Positions 53,055 through 63,612 of a DNA stretch of 64,000 bases are shown here, piece by piece. The notes under the pieces were generated by a model. The model worked only from the letters and a program-made list of their open reading frames with translations, did not search any database and had not been told where the DNA came from. The translations under genes and the position numbers were made by a program. The stretch comes from Streptomyces chattanoogensis (GTDB taxonomy: Bacteria; Actinomycetota; Actinomycetes; Streptomycetales; Streptomycetaceae), in assembly GCF_001294335.1 (NCBI RefSeq), contig NZ_LGKG01000068.1, positions 62,001 through 126,000 on the forward strand, given 5' to 3'. Each line of letters begins with the position of its first letter. Positions within the stretch are counted from its first letter, which is position 1.

Positions 53055-55463
53055 GTGAGAGAACAGCGCCGGAGAAGAGACCGCAGAAGGGTGTTCGGAC
53101 CGGCCGCCCTGGCCACGGCGATCGCCGCAGCCGGGGCGGCCGCTTTGTCGCCGGGGGTGGCCAACGCCGGGCCGCGGACGCCCGCGCCCGTCGTCAAGGG
53201 CCATGACCCCGCGCCGGAGCGGGCCGTCGACCACAACCTCAGAGGACCGTTCAGCGACAAGCAGGCGGCGCAGCGCAAGGAGGCGCTCGAGCAGGTCATA
53301 TCGGGGGACGCGCGGCCCACCGAGCGCGGCGGCTCGAAGGTCGTCCAGCTGGCCCGCGGCAAATACGTCGAACTGGCCCGCCAGAAGACCGACAAGATCT
53401 TCACGATCCTGGTGGACTTCGGCGACAAGGTCGACGACACCACGATGTTCGACCCGGACGGCGACGGACCCAAGCCCCCGGTCAAGAAGTACGGCGGCGA
53501 CCCCGGCCCGGCGCACAACCGGATAGCCGAGCCGGACCGTACGAAGGACAACAGCACGGCCTGGCAGAAGGACTTCAGCCGGCAGCACTTCCAGGACCTG
53601 TACTTCTCGCACGACAAGAAGAAGCAGTCGCTGGCCAAGTACTACGAGCGGCAGTCCTCGGGCCGCTACTCCGTTCAGGGCGAGGTCTCCGACTGGGTCA
53701 AGGTCGACTGGAACGAGGCCCGTTACGGTTCCAACTACTGCGGCCAGACCAACTGCGCCAACGCCTGGGACCTGATCCGCGACGGCGTCAACCGGTGGGC
53801 CGAGGACCAGAAGGCCAAGGGCCGCACCGACGCCCAGATCAAGGCCGACCTCGCCAAGTACGACCAGTGGGACCGCTACGACCACGACGGCGACGGCAAC
53901 TTCAACGAGCCCGACGGCTACATCGACCACTTCCAGATCGTGCACGCCGGCGAGGACGAGTCCGCGGGCGGCGGCGTCCAGAAGAAGAACGCGCTGTGGG
54001 CGCACCGCTGGTACGCGTACGGCACCGACGCGGGCAAGACCGGGCCCGGGGACAACAAGGCGGGCGGCACCCAGATCGGCTCCACCGGCATCTGGGTCGG
54101 CGACTACACCATGCAGCCCGAGAACGGCGGTCTCGGCGTCTTCGCCCATGAGTACGGCCATGACCTGGGCCTGCCGGACGAGTACGACACCACCGGCACC
54201 GGCGAATCCTCCGTGGACTTCTGGTCGTTGATGTCGTCCGGCTCCTGGCTCGGCACCGGCAAGAACACCATCGGCGATCTGCCCGGCGACATGAGCGCCT
54301 GGGACAAGCTCCAGCTGGGCTGGCTCAGCTACGACAAGGCCAAGGCGGCCACCAAGTCGTCCCACGTGCTGGGCGTCGCCGAGTACCACACCCGGCACAA
54401 GCAGGCGGTGGTCGTCGAACTGCCCGCCAAGCCCGTGAAGACCGACATCGTCCAGCCCGCCGAAGGCACCAGGCAGTGGTGGAGCGGCATGGGCAACGAC
54501 CTGAAGAACACCCTGACCCGGCCGCTCGACCTCACCGGCAAGGCCAAGGCCTTCCTGACCCTCAAGGGCTGGTGGGACATCGAGAAGGACTACGACTACC
54601 TCTACGCCGAGGTCTCCACCGACGGCGGCAGCAACTGGACCCCGCTCGACGGCACCGCCAACGGCAAGGCCATCCCCCGCGACGGCGGCGACAAGCCCGC
54701 GCTGACCGGTACCGTCTCCGCCTACCAGGACCTCGTCTACCCGCTGGACGCCTACGCGGGCAAGAAGGTCGACCTGCGCTTCCGCTACCGGACCGACGGC
54801 GGCGCCGCCCAGAAGGGCTTCGCGGCCGACACGATCAGCGTGGTCGCCGACGGAAACCCGCTGTTCACCGACAACGCCGAGGACGGCGACAACGGCTGGA
54901 CCAGCAACGGCTTCTCGCACGTCGGCGCGTCCTTCACCAAGGACTACCCGCAGTACTACATCGCCGAGAACCGCCAGTACGTCTCGTACGACAAGACCCT
55001 CAAGGTCGGCCCGTACAACTTCGGCTGGACCACGGCGAAGCCGGGCTGGGTGGAGCACTTCCCGTACCAGAACGGCGTGCTCATCTGGCTCTGGGACACC
55101 TCGCAGCCGGACAACAACGTCGGGCAGCACCCCGGCCACGGGCAGATCCTCCCCGTCGACGCGCACCCCACGGCGGAGCGCTGGGCCGACGGCAAGCTGA
55201 TGCGCAACCGCTTCCAGTCCTACGACTCGACCTTCACCCGCTACCGCACGGACGCCCTCACGCTCCACAAGGACGGCGTGGAGACCAAGATCGCGTCCAA
55301 GCGCGGGGTGCGGGTCTTCGACGACCGGAACGGCGTCTACTACGACAGCGCCAACCCGACGGGCGGGGTGATCGTTCCTGACACCAACACCCGAATCAAG
55401 ATCACCAAGGAGGGCGAGGACGGCTCCTGGGTGACGCTCCGGGTGGGCCCGGCGAGTAAGTAA
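53055..55463 (+). CDS. Secreted M6-family metalloprotease (immune inhibitor A type)
   Basis: 802 residues from GTG 53055, chosen because GGGAGGG lies upstream (a GTG at 53025 would add 10). A basic start and hydrophobic core (VFGPAALATAIAAAGAAAL) form the signal peptide, cut near ANA. A propeptide follows, then the M6 catalytic domain with the zinc site HEYGHDLGLPDEYD (first His about 365) and the Met-turn SLMSSGSW. C-terminal beta domains (about 500-800) resemble those of immune inhibitor A. It would degrade extracellular proteins. Confidence 0.93.
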   Translation: MREQRRRRDRRRVFGPAALATAIAAAGAAALSPGVANAGPRTPAPVVKGHDPAPERAVDHNLRGPFSDKQAAQRKEALEQVISGDARPTERGGSKVVQLARGKYVELARQKTDKIFTILVDFGDKVDDTTMFDPDGDGPKPPVKKYGGDPGPAHNRIAEPDRTKDNSTAWQKDFSRQHFQDLYFSHDKKKQSLAKYYERQSSGRYSVQGEVSDWVKVDWNEARYGSNYCGQTNCANAWDLIRDGVNRWAEDQKAKGRTDAQIKADLAKYDQWDRYDHDGDGNFNEPDGYIDHFQIVHAGEDESAGGGVQKKNALWAHRWYAYGTDAGKTGPGDNKAGGTQIGSTGIWVGDYTMQPENGGLGVFAHEYGHDLGLPDEYDTTGTGESSVDFWSLMSSGSWLGTGKNTIGDLPGDMSAWDKLQLGWLSYDKAKAATKSSHVLGVAEYHTRHKQAVVVELPAKPVKTDIVQPAEGTRQWWSGMGNDLKNTLTRPLDLTGKAKAFLTLKGWWDIEKDYDYLYAEVSTDGGSNWTPLDGTANGKAIPRDGGDKPALTGTVSAYQDLVYPLDAYAGKKVDLRFRYRTDGGAAQKGFAADTISVVADGNPLFTDNAEDGDNGWTSNGFSHVGASFTKDYPQYYIAENRQYVSYDKTLKVGPYNFGWTTAKPGWVEHFPYQNGVLIWLWDTSQPDNNVGQHPGHGQILPVDAHPTAERWADGKLMRNRFQSYDSTFTRYRTDALTLHKDGVETKIASKRGVRVFDDRNGVYYDSANPTGGVIVPDTNTRIKITKEGEDGSWVTLRVGPASK

Positions 55464-55490
55464 AAGATAAAATTGCAGGTCAAATGCCCC

Positions 55491-55523
55491 ATCGGCCGTC
55501 GCCCCTAGCGGGCGGCGGCCGAT
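55491..55523. terminator. Hairpin terminator after the M6 protease gene
   Basis: ATCGGCCGTCGCCC pairs with GGGCGGCGGCCGAT with one mismatch across a 5-base loop, 27 bases after the stop. Confidence 0.82.
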
Positions 55524-55579
55524 TCGCGTTAGATGCGTTCTACGAGTTCCTTGTTGACGCGAAGTCTCACGGGGGAGAT

Positions 55580-55966
55580 ATGACACTGACCGGTGGCGGC
55601 TTCATCAGGCTTCCTGGCGGAAGCGTGGTGGTCGCCCTCTCGCTGCCCAGACCGCCCCACGGCGCACGTTCGGGCCCTTACGACTGCGGCTGCCGCGTCC
55701 GGGTCCTGGTGCACGCCGCAAACCGCCAGCGCGCCCTGACCAGGCTGCGCAACCACGGACTGCGGGCCGTCTATCTGCGCGGCAATTCCGAACCGCCGAC
55801 TCCGGACGAGGTCACGGCCGTACTGCACCATCCGGACGGCCTGGTCTGGCGCGAGGCGCCGGACGACGACACGGAGTCCTGGCATCCGATACGGGCCCTG
55901 CTGCGGGCGCCGTCGGCGGAATTCCCGCCGTACGGCGTGCGCGGCCGGGCGGCGTCCGGCGTGTGA
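55580..55966 (+). CDS. Conserved hypothetical protein
   Basis: 128 residues from ATG 55580, with GGGGGAG immediately upstream. No known domain is recognised. The sequence has a basic middle part (CGCRVRVLVHAANRQRALTR) and an acidic C-terminal half. No signal or membrane segment is seen. It lies between the M6 protease gene and the convergent pncA. I infer that it is real from the codon bias and the ribosome binding site. Confidence 0.6.
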   Translation: MTLTGGGFIRLPGGSVVVALSLPRPPHGARSGPYDCGCRVRVLVHAANRQRALTRLRNHGLRAVYLRGNSEPPTPDEVTAVLHHPDGLVWREAPDDDTESWHPIRALLRAPSAEFPPYGVRGRAASGV

Positions 55967-56013
55967 GGCGAGCGGGCCGCGGGGCTCGGCGTTGACCTTG
56001 CCCTTGGCGTAGG

Positions 56014-56610
56014 TCAGCCGCCGGCGAGGACCGGCTTCCCGGTCAGCTCCGCCCCCGCGGCCCGCAGCTCCTCCAGCGCGCGCTCGGTGGTCCCTGCGGC
56101 CACCCCCGCGGTCAGATCCAGCAGGACGTGGGTGCGCAGCCCGGCGTGCAGCGCGTCCAGGGCGGTGGAGCGAACGCAGTGGTCGGTGGCGATGCCGACC
56201 ACGTCCACCTCGGTGACATTCCGCTCCCGCAGCCAGTCCGCCAGCAGCGTGCCGTTCTCGTCCCGGCCCTCGAAACCGCTGTACGCGGCGGTGTGGGCGC
56301 CCTTGTCGAAGACCGCGTCGACCGCGCCCGAGGCGACGGCCGGCGCGAAATTCGGATGGAACGAGCTGCCCTCGGTACCCGCCAGGCAGTGCACCGGCCA
56401 GGTGCGCTCGTAGTCCGGTGCTTCGGAGAAGTGGTCCCCGGGGTCGATGTGATGGTCCCGGGTGGCCACGACATGGCGGTAGCAGCCGCCGGCCGCCTGG
56501 CCCACCAGATCGGTGATGGCCGCCGCGACATCCGCACCTCCCGCCACCGCGAGGCTGCCGCCCTCGCAGAAGTCGTTCTGCACATCAACGACGATCAATG
56601 CCCGGTGCAT
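56014..56610 (-). CDS. pncA: Nicotinamidase
   Basis: 198 residues of the isochorismatase-like fold. It hydrolyses nicotinamide to nicotinate in NAD salvage. The catalytic triad is seen as Asp about 9 (VVDVQNDFCEGG), Lys in VFDKGAHTAAYSG and Cys in GIATDHCVRSTALDA. Metal ligands DHHIDPGDHF are intact. It lies 125 bases downstream of pncB in the same direction, so the pair can convert nicotinamide to nicotinate mononucleotide. Confidence 0.92.
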   Translation of the reverse strand: MHRALIVVDVQNDFCEGGSLAVAGGADVAAAITDLVGQAAGGCYRHVVATRDHHIDPGDHFSEAPDYERTWPVHCLAGTEGSSFHPNFAPAVASGAVDAVFDKGAHTAAYSGFEGRDENGTLLADWLRERNVTEVDVVGIATDHCVRSTALDALHAGLRTHVLLDLTAGVAAGTTERALEELRAAGAELTGKPVLAGG

Positions 56611-56735
56611 GGTGCGTGCCTTCCGGCTGGGAATCGTGGGGAGGGGCGCGGAGTGCTGGTGTGACCGAGGGTAGCCACTCGGGACCGATTACGGGAGTGG
56701 CCGGCGGCCCCGGACCGAGGGGCCGCCGGGCCGTC

Positions 56736-58064
56736 TCAGGCGTACTCGGTGGGAAGGACCGGCTCGCCGCGGGAGAGCTGGGTCGCCGAGAGCGGCAGCC
56801 CGGCGCGGGCCGTGATATGGCGGGTGCGGGCGGCGTCCAGCGGCTCCCGGGCCACCACCTCGCCCCCGCGCACCAGCGGCACCAGCAGCTGCCGGTCGGC
56901 CAGCTCCTCCGGCACCGGCCCGGTGCCGACGACCTCGGCTTCCGCCACACCGTCCTCGTCCAGCCGCCGGGCCGCCCACTTCCGGCCGCCCACCGAGGTC
57001 TTGCCGCCCATCGACTTCTTCGCCACCGCCCGCAGCGGGGCATCGGGTGCGTCGCTGTCGGCGCGCGCGACCAGCTTGTAGACCATCGAGCAGGTCGGGT
57101 GGCCGCTGCCGGTCACCAGCTGGGTGCCGACGCCGTAGGCGTCCACCGGGGCGGCGGCGAGCGACGCGATGGCGTACTCGTCCAGATCGCTGGTCACCAC
57201 GATCTTGGTCTTCTCGGCGCCCAGTTCGTCCAGCTGCTGGCGCACCCGGTGCGCGACCAGCAGCAGATCTCCGGAGTCGATGCGTACGGCGCCGAGGCCG
57301 GGCCCGGCCACCTCCACGGCGGTACGGACCGCCTCGGCGACGTCGAACGTGTCCACCAGGAGCGTCGTGCCGCTGCCCAGGGTCTCCACCTGGGCGGTGA
57401 ACGCGTCGCGCTCGCTGTCGTGCAGCAGCGTGAAGGCGTGGGCGCTGGTGCCGACGGTGGGGATGTTGTAGCGGAAGCCGGCCGCCAGGTCGGAGGTGGT
57501 GTGGAAGCCGCCGAGGTACGCGGCGCGGGCCGCGGCCACCGCCGACAGCTCGTGGGTGCGCCGGGCGCCCATCTCCACCAGCGGCCGGTCGCCGGCCGCT
57601 ACCGCCATCCGGGAGGCCGCCGCCGCCACCGCCGAGTCGTGGTTGAGGATGGAGAGGATCACCGTCTCCAGCAGCACCGCCTCGGCGAAGGTGCCCTCCA
57701 CCCGCATGATGGGCGAGCCCGGGAAGTAGACCTCGCCCTCCGGGTAGCCCCAGATGTCGCCGCGGAAGCGGTAGTCGGCCAGCCAGGCGAGCGTCGGCTC
57801 GTCCAGGATGCCGCGGTTCCGCAGAAAGCCCAGAATCGTTTCGTCGAAGCGGAAGTTCTCCACCGCGTCCAGCACCCGCCCGGTGCCGGCGACCACGCCG
57901 TAGCGGCGGCCCTCCGGAAGCCGGCGGGTGAAGACCTCGAAGACGGAGCGCCGGTCCGCGGTCCCGGCCCGCAACGCGGCCTGCAGCATGGTGAGTTCGT
58001 ACTGGTCGGTGAAGAGCGCAGTCGACGGCACGGCCACCGGCAGCCCCAGGTCTGCTGTGTTCAT
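56736..58064 (-). CDS. pncB: Nicotinate phosphoribosyltransferase
   Basis: 442 residues. It joins nicotinate to phosphoribosyl pyrophosphate, the committed step of NAD salvage. Family blocks include [14 protein letters not shown], the active-site region [21 protein letters not shown] and [11 protein letters not shown]. The start at 58064 ([15 protein letters not shown]) has no Shine-Dalgarno; TAGCAT lies 8 to 13 bases upstream, so the transcript may be leaderless. It is divergent from clpS. Confidence 0.92.
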   Translation of the reverse strand: MNTADLGLPVAVPSTALFTDQYELTMLQAALRAGTADRRSVFEVFTRRLPEGRRYGVVAGTGRVLDAVENFRFDETILGFLRNRGILDEPTLAWLADYRFRGDIWGYPEGEVYFPGSPIMRVEGTFAEAVLLETVILSILNHDSAVAAAASRMAVAAGDRPLVEMGARRTHELSAVAAARAAYLGGFHTTSDLAAGFRYNIPTVGTSAHAFTLLHDSERDAFTAQVETLGSGTTLLVDTFDVAEAVRTAVEVAGPGLGAVRIDSGDLLLVAHRVRQQLDELGAEKTKIVVTSDLDEYAIASLAAAPVDAYGVGTQLVTGSGHPTCSMVYKLVARADSDAPDAPLRAVAKKSMGGKTSVGGRKWAARRLDEDGVAEAEVVGTGPVPEELADRQLLVPLVRGGEVVAREPLDAARTRHITARAGLPLSATQLSRGEPVLPTEYA

Positions 58065-58088
58065 AGGAGCGATGCTACCCCCGATACT

Positions 58089-58101
58089 CGTCACTTTGAC
58101 G
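58089..58101. promoter_or_regulatory. Short palindrome in the pncB promoter
   Basis: CGTCA-CTT-TGACG is a perfect 13-base palindrome 25 bases upstream of the pncB start. It overlaps the -35 region on the minus strand. It may be the operator of an NAD-responsive repressor; no regulator is known here. Confidence 0.35.
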
Positions 58102-58215
58102 ATTTCCGTTCGGATGCCCGGACCGGCACCCGCGCGGACACCCGGAAGCCCCCCGACGCGACCCGCGCGAGGGGTGTTTGTGCGTCGCCCGCCCCCGGGT
58201 GGCAGCATGGGGCGT

Positions 58216-58515
58216 GTGAGTGTCCCAGTGGAGATCGAGCGTCCCGAGTCGAGCGAGGCCCCGTTCGAGGTTCCCGAACCCGACGTCCCGTGGGTGACGA
58301 TCGTCCACAACGACCCTGTGAACCTCATGAGCTATGTCAGTTACGTCTTCCAGACGTACTTCGGCTACTCCAAGGACAAGGCCCATCAGCTGATGCTTGA
58401 CGTCCACCACAAGGGCCGCGCGGTCGTCTCCAGCGGCAGCCGCGAGGAAATGGAACGCGACGTGCAGGCCATGCACGGCTACGGCCTGTGGGCCACCCTC
58501 CAGCAGGACCGCTGA
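58216..58515 (+). CDS. clpS: ATP-dependent Clp protease adaptor ClpS
   Basis: 99 residues from GTG 58216 ([15 protein letters not shown]); an ATG at 58207 would add three. ClpS delivers N-end-rule substrates to the ClpA/ClpC-ClpP protease. The N-degron pocket residues lie in [18 protein letters not shown] and the ClpS fold continues with [20 protein letters not shown] and [18 protein letters not shown]. The stop overlaps the next start by one base (TGATG). Confidence 0.93.
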   Translation: MSVPVEIERPESSEAPFEVPEPDVPWVTIVHNDPVNLMSYVSYVFQTYFGYSKDKAHQLMLDVHHKGRAVVSSGSREEMERDVQAMHGYGLWATLQQDR

Positions 58516-59105
58516 TGGCCGGCCACTTCGAGCCCCTGCCCGACGGCGGCGCCGCCGTCGCCCTCGACGAGGTCGAGATCTCCATCCTGCGCAGCCTCGC
58601 CGTCCAGCTGATGGAACTCATCGGCCCGGGGGAGGAGGGCGCCGAGGACGAGGACCCGCTCGCCGCCATCTTCAACGACGGCCCCAGCGAACCGCCCTCC
58701 GACCCGGTCCTGGCCCGTCTCTTCCCCGACGCCTACGGCGGCCCCGACCTCGTCCCCGACGACGACGTCCGCGCCGCCTCCGCCGAATTCCGCCGCTACA
58801 CCGAGAACGATCTGCGCGCCCGCAAGCGCGACGACGCCCTCGCGCTGGTCCGTGCGCTGGACTCGCTCAGCCCCGGCATCGACCAGGGTGCGGTGCTGCG
58901 CCTCAAGCCCGACGAGTGCCGCCAGTGGCTCGGCGCCCTCAACGATCTCCGGCTCGCCATCGGCACCCGCCTGGAGGTCACCGACGAGGAGGACGGCGGC
59001 GAACTCCTCCGGCTGCCCGACACCGACCCGCGCAAGCCCATGGTGATGGCCTACCTGTGGCTGGGCGGGCTGCAGGAGACGCTCGTCGAGTCGCTGATGG
59101 GCTGA
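58515..59105 (+). CDS. DUF2017 protein
   Basis: 196 residues. The family is found after clpS in many actinobacteria and has no known function. The sequence is acidic and helical (VALDEVEISILRSLAVQLMELI; AEFRRYTENDLRARKRDDALAL; DPRKPMVMAYLWLGGLQETL). No catalytic motif or membrane segment is visible. Its one-base overlap with clpS implies coupled translation, hence a possible role with the Clp system. Confidence 0.88.
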   Translation: MAGHFEPLPDGGAAVALDEVEISILRSLAVQLMELIGPGEEGAEDEDPLAAIFNDGPSEPPSDPVLARLFPDAYGGPDLVPDDDVRAASAEFRRYTENDLRARKRDDALALVRALDSLSPGIDQGAVLRLKPDECRQWLGALNDLRLAIGTRLEVTDEEDGGELLRLPDTDPRKPMVMAYLWLGGLQETLVESLMG

Positions 59106-59492
59106 GGCGGCCAGCGGGGCGAGACCGCCGGGCGCAGGGGGAAATGCGGACCCCCGCCTCATGTGTCCGCGTAAATCCGCCCGTTTCACCCCGCCCGTTC
59201 GTCCGGTGTTCGCTCAGCGGAGGCTCAAATCCGGATAACGATCGCGTCACCGGGGTGGTACGTCTTGCCGTGGTGCTTGGCCTTTGTCCCGATTTTCCTG
59301 TGATCTGGCGCACGTCAACATTAGTTGATCTCCGTAGGACCGTGATAAATGTTCACGACCTGCCGTGCGTGACGCCACCCCTGTCGCCGCGGGAGCGCTA
59401 GCCGGCCGACCGTCGGCGGACAGGACTCCATCCGGGGGGATCGGGACCCGATCCGGACAGACCGGGTCGGTATGGAGAAAGGCGCACCATTC
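59106..59492 (+). promoter_or_regulatory. Long upstream region of the amino-acid permease gene
   Basis: 387 bases without a gene. Two short inverted repeats are present: TCAAC-ATTA-GTTGA at 59315-59328 and CGTGA-n7-TCACG at 59341-59357. The region is more AT-rich than its surroundings near 59280-59360 and probably holds the promoter and operator. I see no T-box or riboswitch pattern that I can name. Confidence 0.45.
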
Positions 59493-60920
59493 ATGACCTC
59501 TGTGCAGGTCGACAAGCAGCACGACGGCAGTGAGGCCGCTGGAAACCCCGAAGAGGGCTATCAGCGGGGTCTGGGAAACCGCCAGATCCAGATGATCGCC
59601 ATTGGTGGCGCCATCGGTACCGGACTGTTCCTCGGAGCAGGCAAGGCAATCTCCATGGCCGGGCCGAGCATCATCCTCGCCTACGCCATCGTCGGGCTGG
59701 TCATCTTCTTCATCATGCGGGCCCTGGGCGAACTGCTCATGTACCGGCCCGTCTCCGGCTCGTTCTCCGAGTACGGCCGCGAATTCCTCGGCCCGTTCAT
59801 CGGCTATGTGACGGGCTGGACGTACTGGCTCTTCTGGGTCTTCACCGGCATCACGGAAGTGACCGCCGCGGCCAACTATGTCCAGTACTGGAACAAGGGC
59901 ATACCGCAATGGGTCTCGGCGCTGGTCTTCACCGTCGCGCTCTTCGGTATCAACCTGGTCTCCGTAAAGATCTTCGGTGAGCTGGAATTCTGGTTCTCGA
60001 TGGTCAAGGTCACCGCGATCATCGGCATGATCCTGATCGGCCTCGGCGTGATCACCCTCGGCTTCTCCGACGCCGGTGACACCGCCTCCTTCACGCTCCT
60101 GTGGTCCGACGGCGGCTTCTTCCCCAAGGGCATCGGCGGCACGCTGATGACGCTGCAGATCGTGATGTTCGCCTTCCTCGCCGTCGAGCTCGTCGGCGTC
60201 ACCGCGGGTGAGGCGACCAACCCGAAGAAGACCCTGCCCCAGGCGATCAACACCGTGCCGTGGCGGATCGGCCTCTTCTACATCGGCGCGCTGATCATCA
60301 TCCTGTCCGTCGTCAGCTGGACGGTCTTCAAGCCGGGCGTCAGCCCGTTCGTCGCCGCCTTCCAGCAGATCGGCCTGCCGGCCGGTGCGGCCATCGTCAA
60401 CTTCGTCGTGCTGACAGCCGCGCTCTCCTCGGCCAACTCCGGCATGTACTCCACCGGCCGGATGCTGCGCGACCTCGCGCTCAACGGCCAGGGCCCGAAG
60501 TTCTTCACCAAGCTCAGCAAGACCGGCCTGCCCACCTGGGGCACCGCGGTCTCGGTCGGCATGATGCTGTTCGGCGTCTGGCTCAACTATGCGGCGCCGG
60601 GCGAGGCGTTCAACTACGTCGTCTCCTTCGCCACCATCTCCGGTATGTGGGCCTGGATCGTCATCCTGCTCTCGCAGCTGCGCTACCGTGCCAAGGCCAA
60701 CCGCGGCGAACTCCCGGAGTCCGAGTTCAAGGCGCCCGGCGCCCCGTACACCTCGATCTTCGCCCTGGCCTTCATCGGCATGGTGATCGTGATGATGGGC
60801 GTCGACCCGGACGCGCGGATCTCGCTCTACGCGGCCCCGGTGTGGGTGGTCATCCTGGCCGTCGGCTACCTGGCCATCAAGCGCCGGGACGCGGCCGCCG
60901 CCGTGGCGAAGAAGGACTGA
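59493..60920 (+). CDS. Amino-acid permease (APC superfamily)
   Basis: 475 residues from ATG 59493 (a weak GAGAAAGG upstream; ATG 59472 is possible). The APC start motif NRQIQMIAIGGAIGTGLFLG and the consensus RALGELLMYRPVSGSFSEYG are typical of the AAT family (proline, GABA, aromatic or branched amino acids). Twelve membrane segments are visible. SSANSGMYSTGRMLRDLALN is the conserved loop. A very strong terminator follows. Confidence 0.9.
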   Translation: MTSVQVDKQHDGSEAAGNPEEGYQRGLGNRQIQMIAIGGAIGTGLFLGAGKAISMAGPSIILAYAIVGLVIFFIMRALGELLMYRPVSGSFSEYGREFLGPFIGYVTGWTYWLFWVFTGITEVTAAANYVQYWNKGIPQWVSALVFTVALFGINLVSVKIFGELEFWFSMVKVTAIIGMILIGLGVITLGFSDAGDTASFTLLWSDGGFFPKGIGGTLMTLQIVMFAFLAVELVGVTAGEATNPKKTLPQAINTVPWRIGLFYIGALIIILSVVSWTVFKPGVSPFVAAFQQIGLPAGAAIVNFVVLTAALSSANSGMYSTGRMLRDLALNGQGPKFFTKLSKTGLPTWGTAVSVGMMLFGVWLNYAAPGEAFNYVVSFATISGMWAWIVILLSQLRYRAKANRGELPESEFKAPGAPYTSIFALAFIGMVIVMMGVDPDARISLYAAPVWVVILAVGYLAIKRRDAAAAVAKKD

Positions 60921-60943
60921 CCCGGCGGACCTGTCCAGCATGC

Positions 60944-60980
60944 GGGCCCGTACGTACCACTCTTCGGTACGTACGGGCCC
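60944..60980. terminator. Strong hairpin terminator after the permease gene
   Basis: GGGCCCGTACGTACC pairs perfectly with its complement across a 7-base loop, 23 bases after the permease stop. It isolates the permease from the cysteine module. Confidence 0.92.
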
Positions 60981-60999
60981 TCTGCTTATTCTTGGGCCC

Positions 61000-61425
61000 A
61001 TGCTGACCCTCTCCAAGGCCGTCTACGACCAGATCGTCGAGCACGCCCGCCAGGACCACCCCGACGAGGCCTGCGGCGTGGTCGCGGGCCCGGCCGGCAG
61101 CGGCCGCCCCGAGCGGTTCATCCCGATGCTGAACGCCGCCCGCTCACCCACGTTCTACGAATTCGACTCCTCCGACCTGCTCAGGCTCTACCGCGAGATG
61201 GACGACCGGGACGAGGATCCGGTGATCATCTACCACTCGCACACGGCCACCGAGGCCTACCCCTCCCGTACGGACATCTCGTACGCCAACGAGCCCGGCG
61301 CCCACTATGTCCTGGTATCCACCGCCGACACCGACGACGCCGGCCCCTTCCAGTTCCGGTCCTTCCGGATCGTCGACGGCCAGGTCACCGAGGAAGAAGT
61401 CGAGGTCGTGGCGGAATACGCCTGA
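61000..61425 (+). CDS. mec: JAMM-type metalloprotease, Mec-like (CysO-cysteine hydrolase)
   Basis: 141 residues. The JAMM zinc motif is complete: Glu in DEACGVVAG, then HSH followed by seven residues, Ser, two residues, Asp (YHSHTATEAYPSRTD). In mycobacteria the homologue Mec cuts cysteine from the C-terminus of CysO. Here the genes for CysO and CysM follow in the same direction, so it belongs to the same pathway. The ATG at 61000 lies 19 bases after the terminator; no clear Shine-Dalgarno. Confidence 0.9.
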   Translation: MLTLSKAVYDQIVEHARQDHPDEACGVVAGPAGSGRPERFIPMLNAARSPTFYEFDSSDLLRLYREMDDRDEDPVIIYHSHTATEAYPSRTDISYANEPGAHYVLVSTADTDDAGPFQFRSFRIVDGQVTEEEVEVVAEYA

Positions 61426-61532
61426 CCGCCGACAGGGCCGCCCCTTGATCGCGTCCCACCTGACGTACACCGATCGTCCGCATCATGGGACGAGGTTCCA
61501 ATACCCGGACCGGGAATCGATACGATGACCGC

Positions 61533-61706
61533 ATGGTTGACCACGACGTGAGCGAGAAGAGGCCGGGCATGCTGCTGCCCGCTCCGCTCGCCGTCCGTCG
61601 CTCCGCATCTGCCCTGCTGGGCGCGTTCGGCTGCGGAGCCGCACGGCTGCACGTCGATCTGTGCCGCCTTTCCAGCGCCATCTGTCCGCGCTGCGCTGCC
61701 GCCTGA
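61533..61706 (+). CDS. Cysteine-rich regulatory leader peptide upstream of cysO
   Basis: 57 residues from ATG 61533 (an inner ATG at 61569 would give 45). The C-terminal end ARLHVDLCRLSSAICPRCAAA has Cys residues grouped near the stop after a conserved (R)HVDL-like block, a pattern of Streptomyces leader peptides next to sulfur-assimilation genes. TACGAT at 61521-61526 suggests a leaderless start. It probably senses cysteine supply by ribosome stalling. A 14-base palindrome follows at 61724-61737 and cysO begins 127 bases later. Confidence 0.65.
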   Translation: MVDHDVSEKRPGMLLPAPLAVRRSASALLGAFGCGAARLHVDLCRLSSAICPRCAAA

Positions 61707-63092
<1,386 letters not shown>

Positions 63093-63612
63093 GCCAGGGG
63101 CGGCCGGGCGTGAGCGGCGGCTCCGGTTCCCGTGACGCACCACGGGAACACCCGCACCACCCACCACGCTGTGGCCCCGCAGGGGGCCCTCGTCACCCTT
63201 AGAGGATCTGTTCGAACGACTCCTAAGGGTCCCCGCCGGACCCCCGCCGCCGTGGCGCTTCGCCCCGGCGGTGCGGTATTTCCGGGCCTTTCGGGCCTGG
63301 CGGGGCGGAAAGCCGTCCGGCGGCACGGCGCCCGGCCGCAGCGCCGCGGGCGCGCCGGATCCGAAGACCTTACCGGGCGTAACGAACAGCCCACCCGGAC
63401 TGGTGATTCCGCCCACAGCTCGCCCCGCCGGAGGCGCTCCAGGACCCTTTGCGCCGTACGCTCGTGGGCACCGCAACGACCACCAAGACCTGGCACACAC
63501 CGGCAAGGACCCGCCGGGAAACGCCGCATGGACCCTCCTCCGAGCTCTCAACTGCGTTCGAGCAGGGGAGGCCCCCGGCCCGCCGCCCCCGCCCACGGAG
63601 GTTCACGCCCGC
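63093..63612. other. 520-base gap between cysM and the MBL hydrolase gene
   Basis: No gene is convincing; the open frames here are Arg/Pro-rich and lack ribosome binding sites. An inverted repeat at 63195-63230 (ACCCTTAG and CTAAGGGT, 20 bases apart) frames the 8-base palindrome GTTCGAAC. It may be a terminator of cysM or an operator. The rest probably contains the promoter of the hydrolase gene. Confidence 0.4.
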
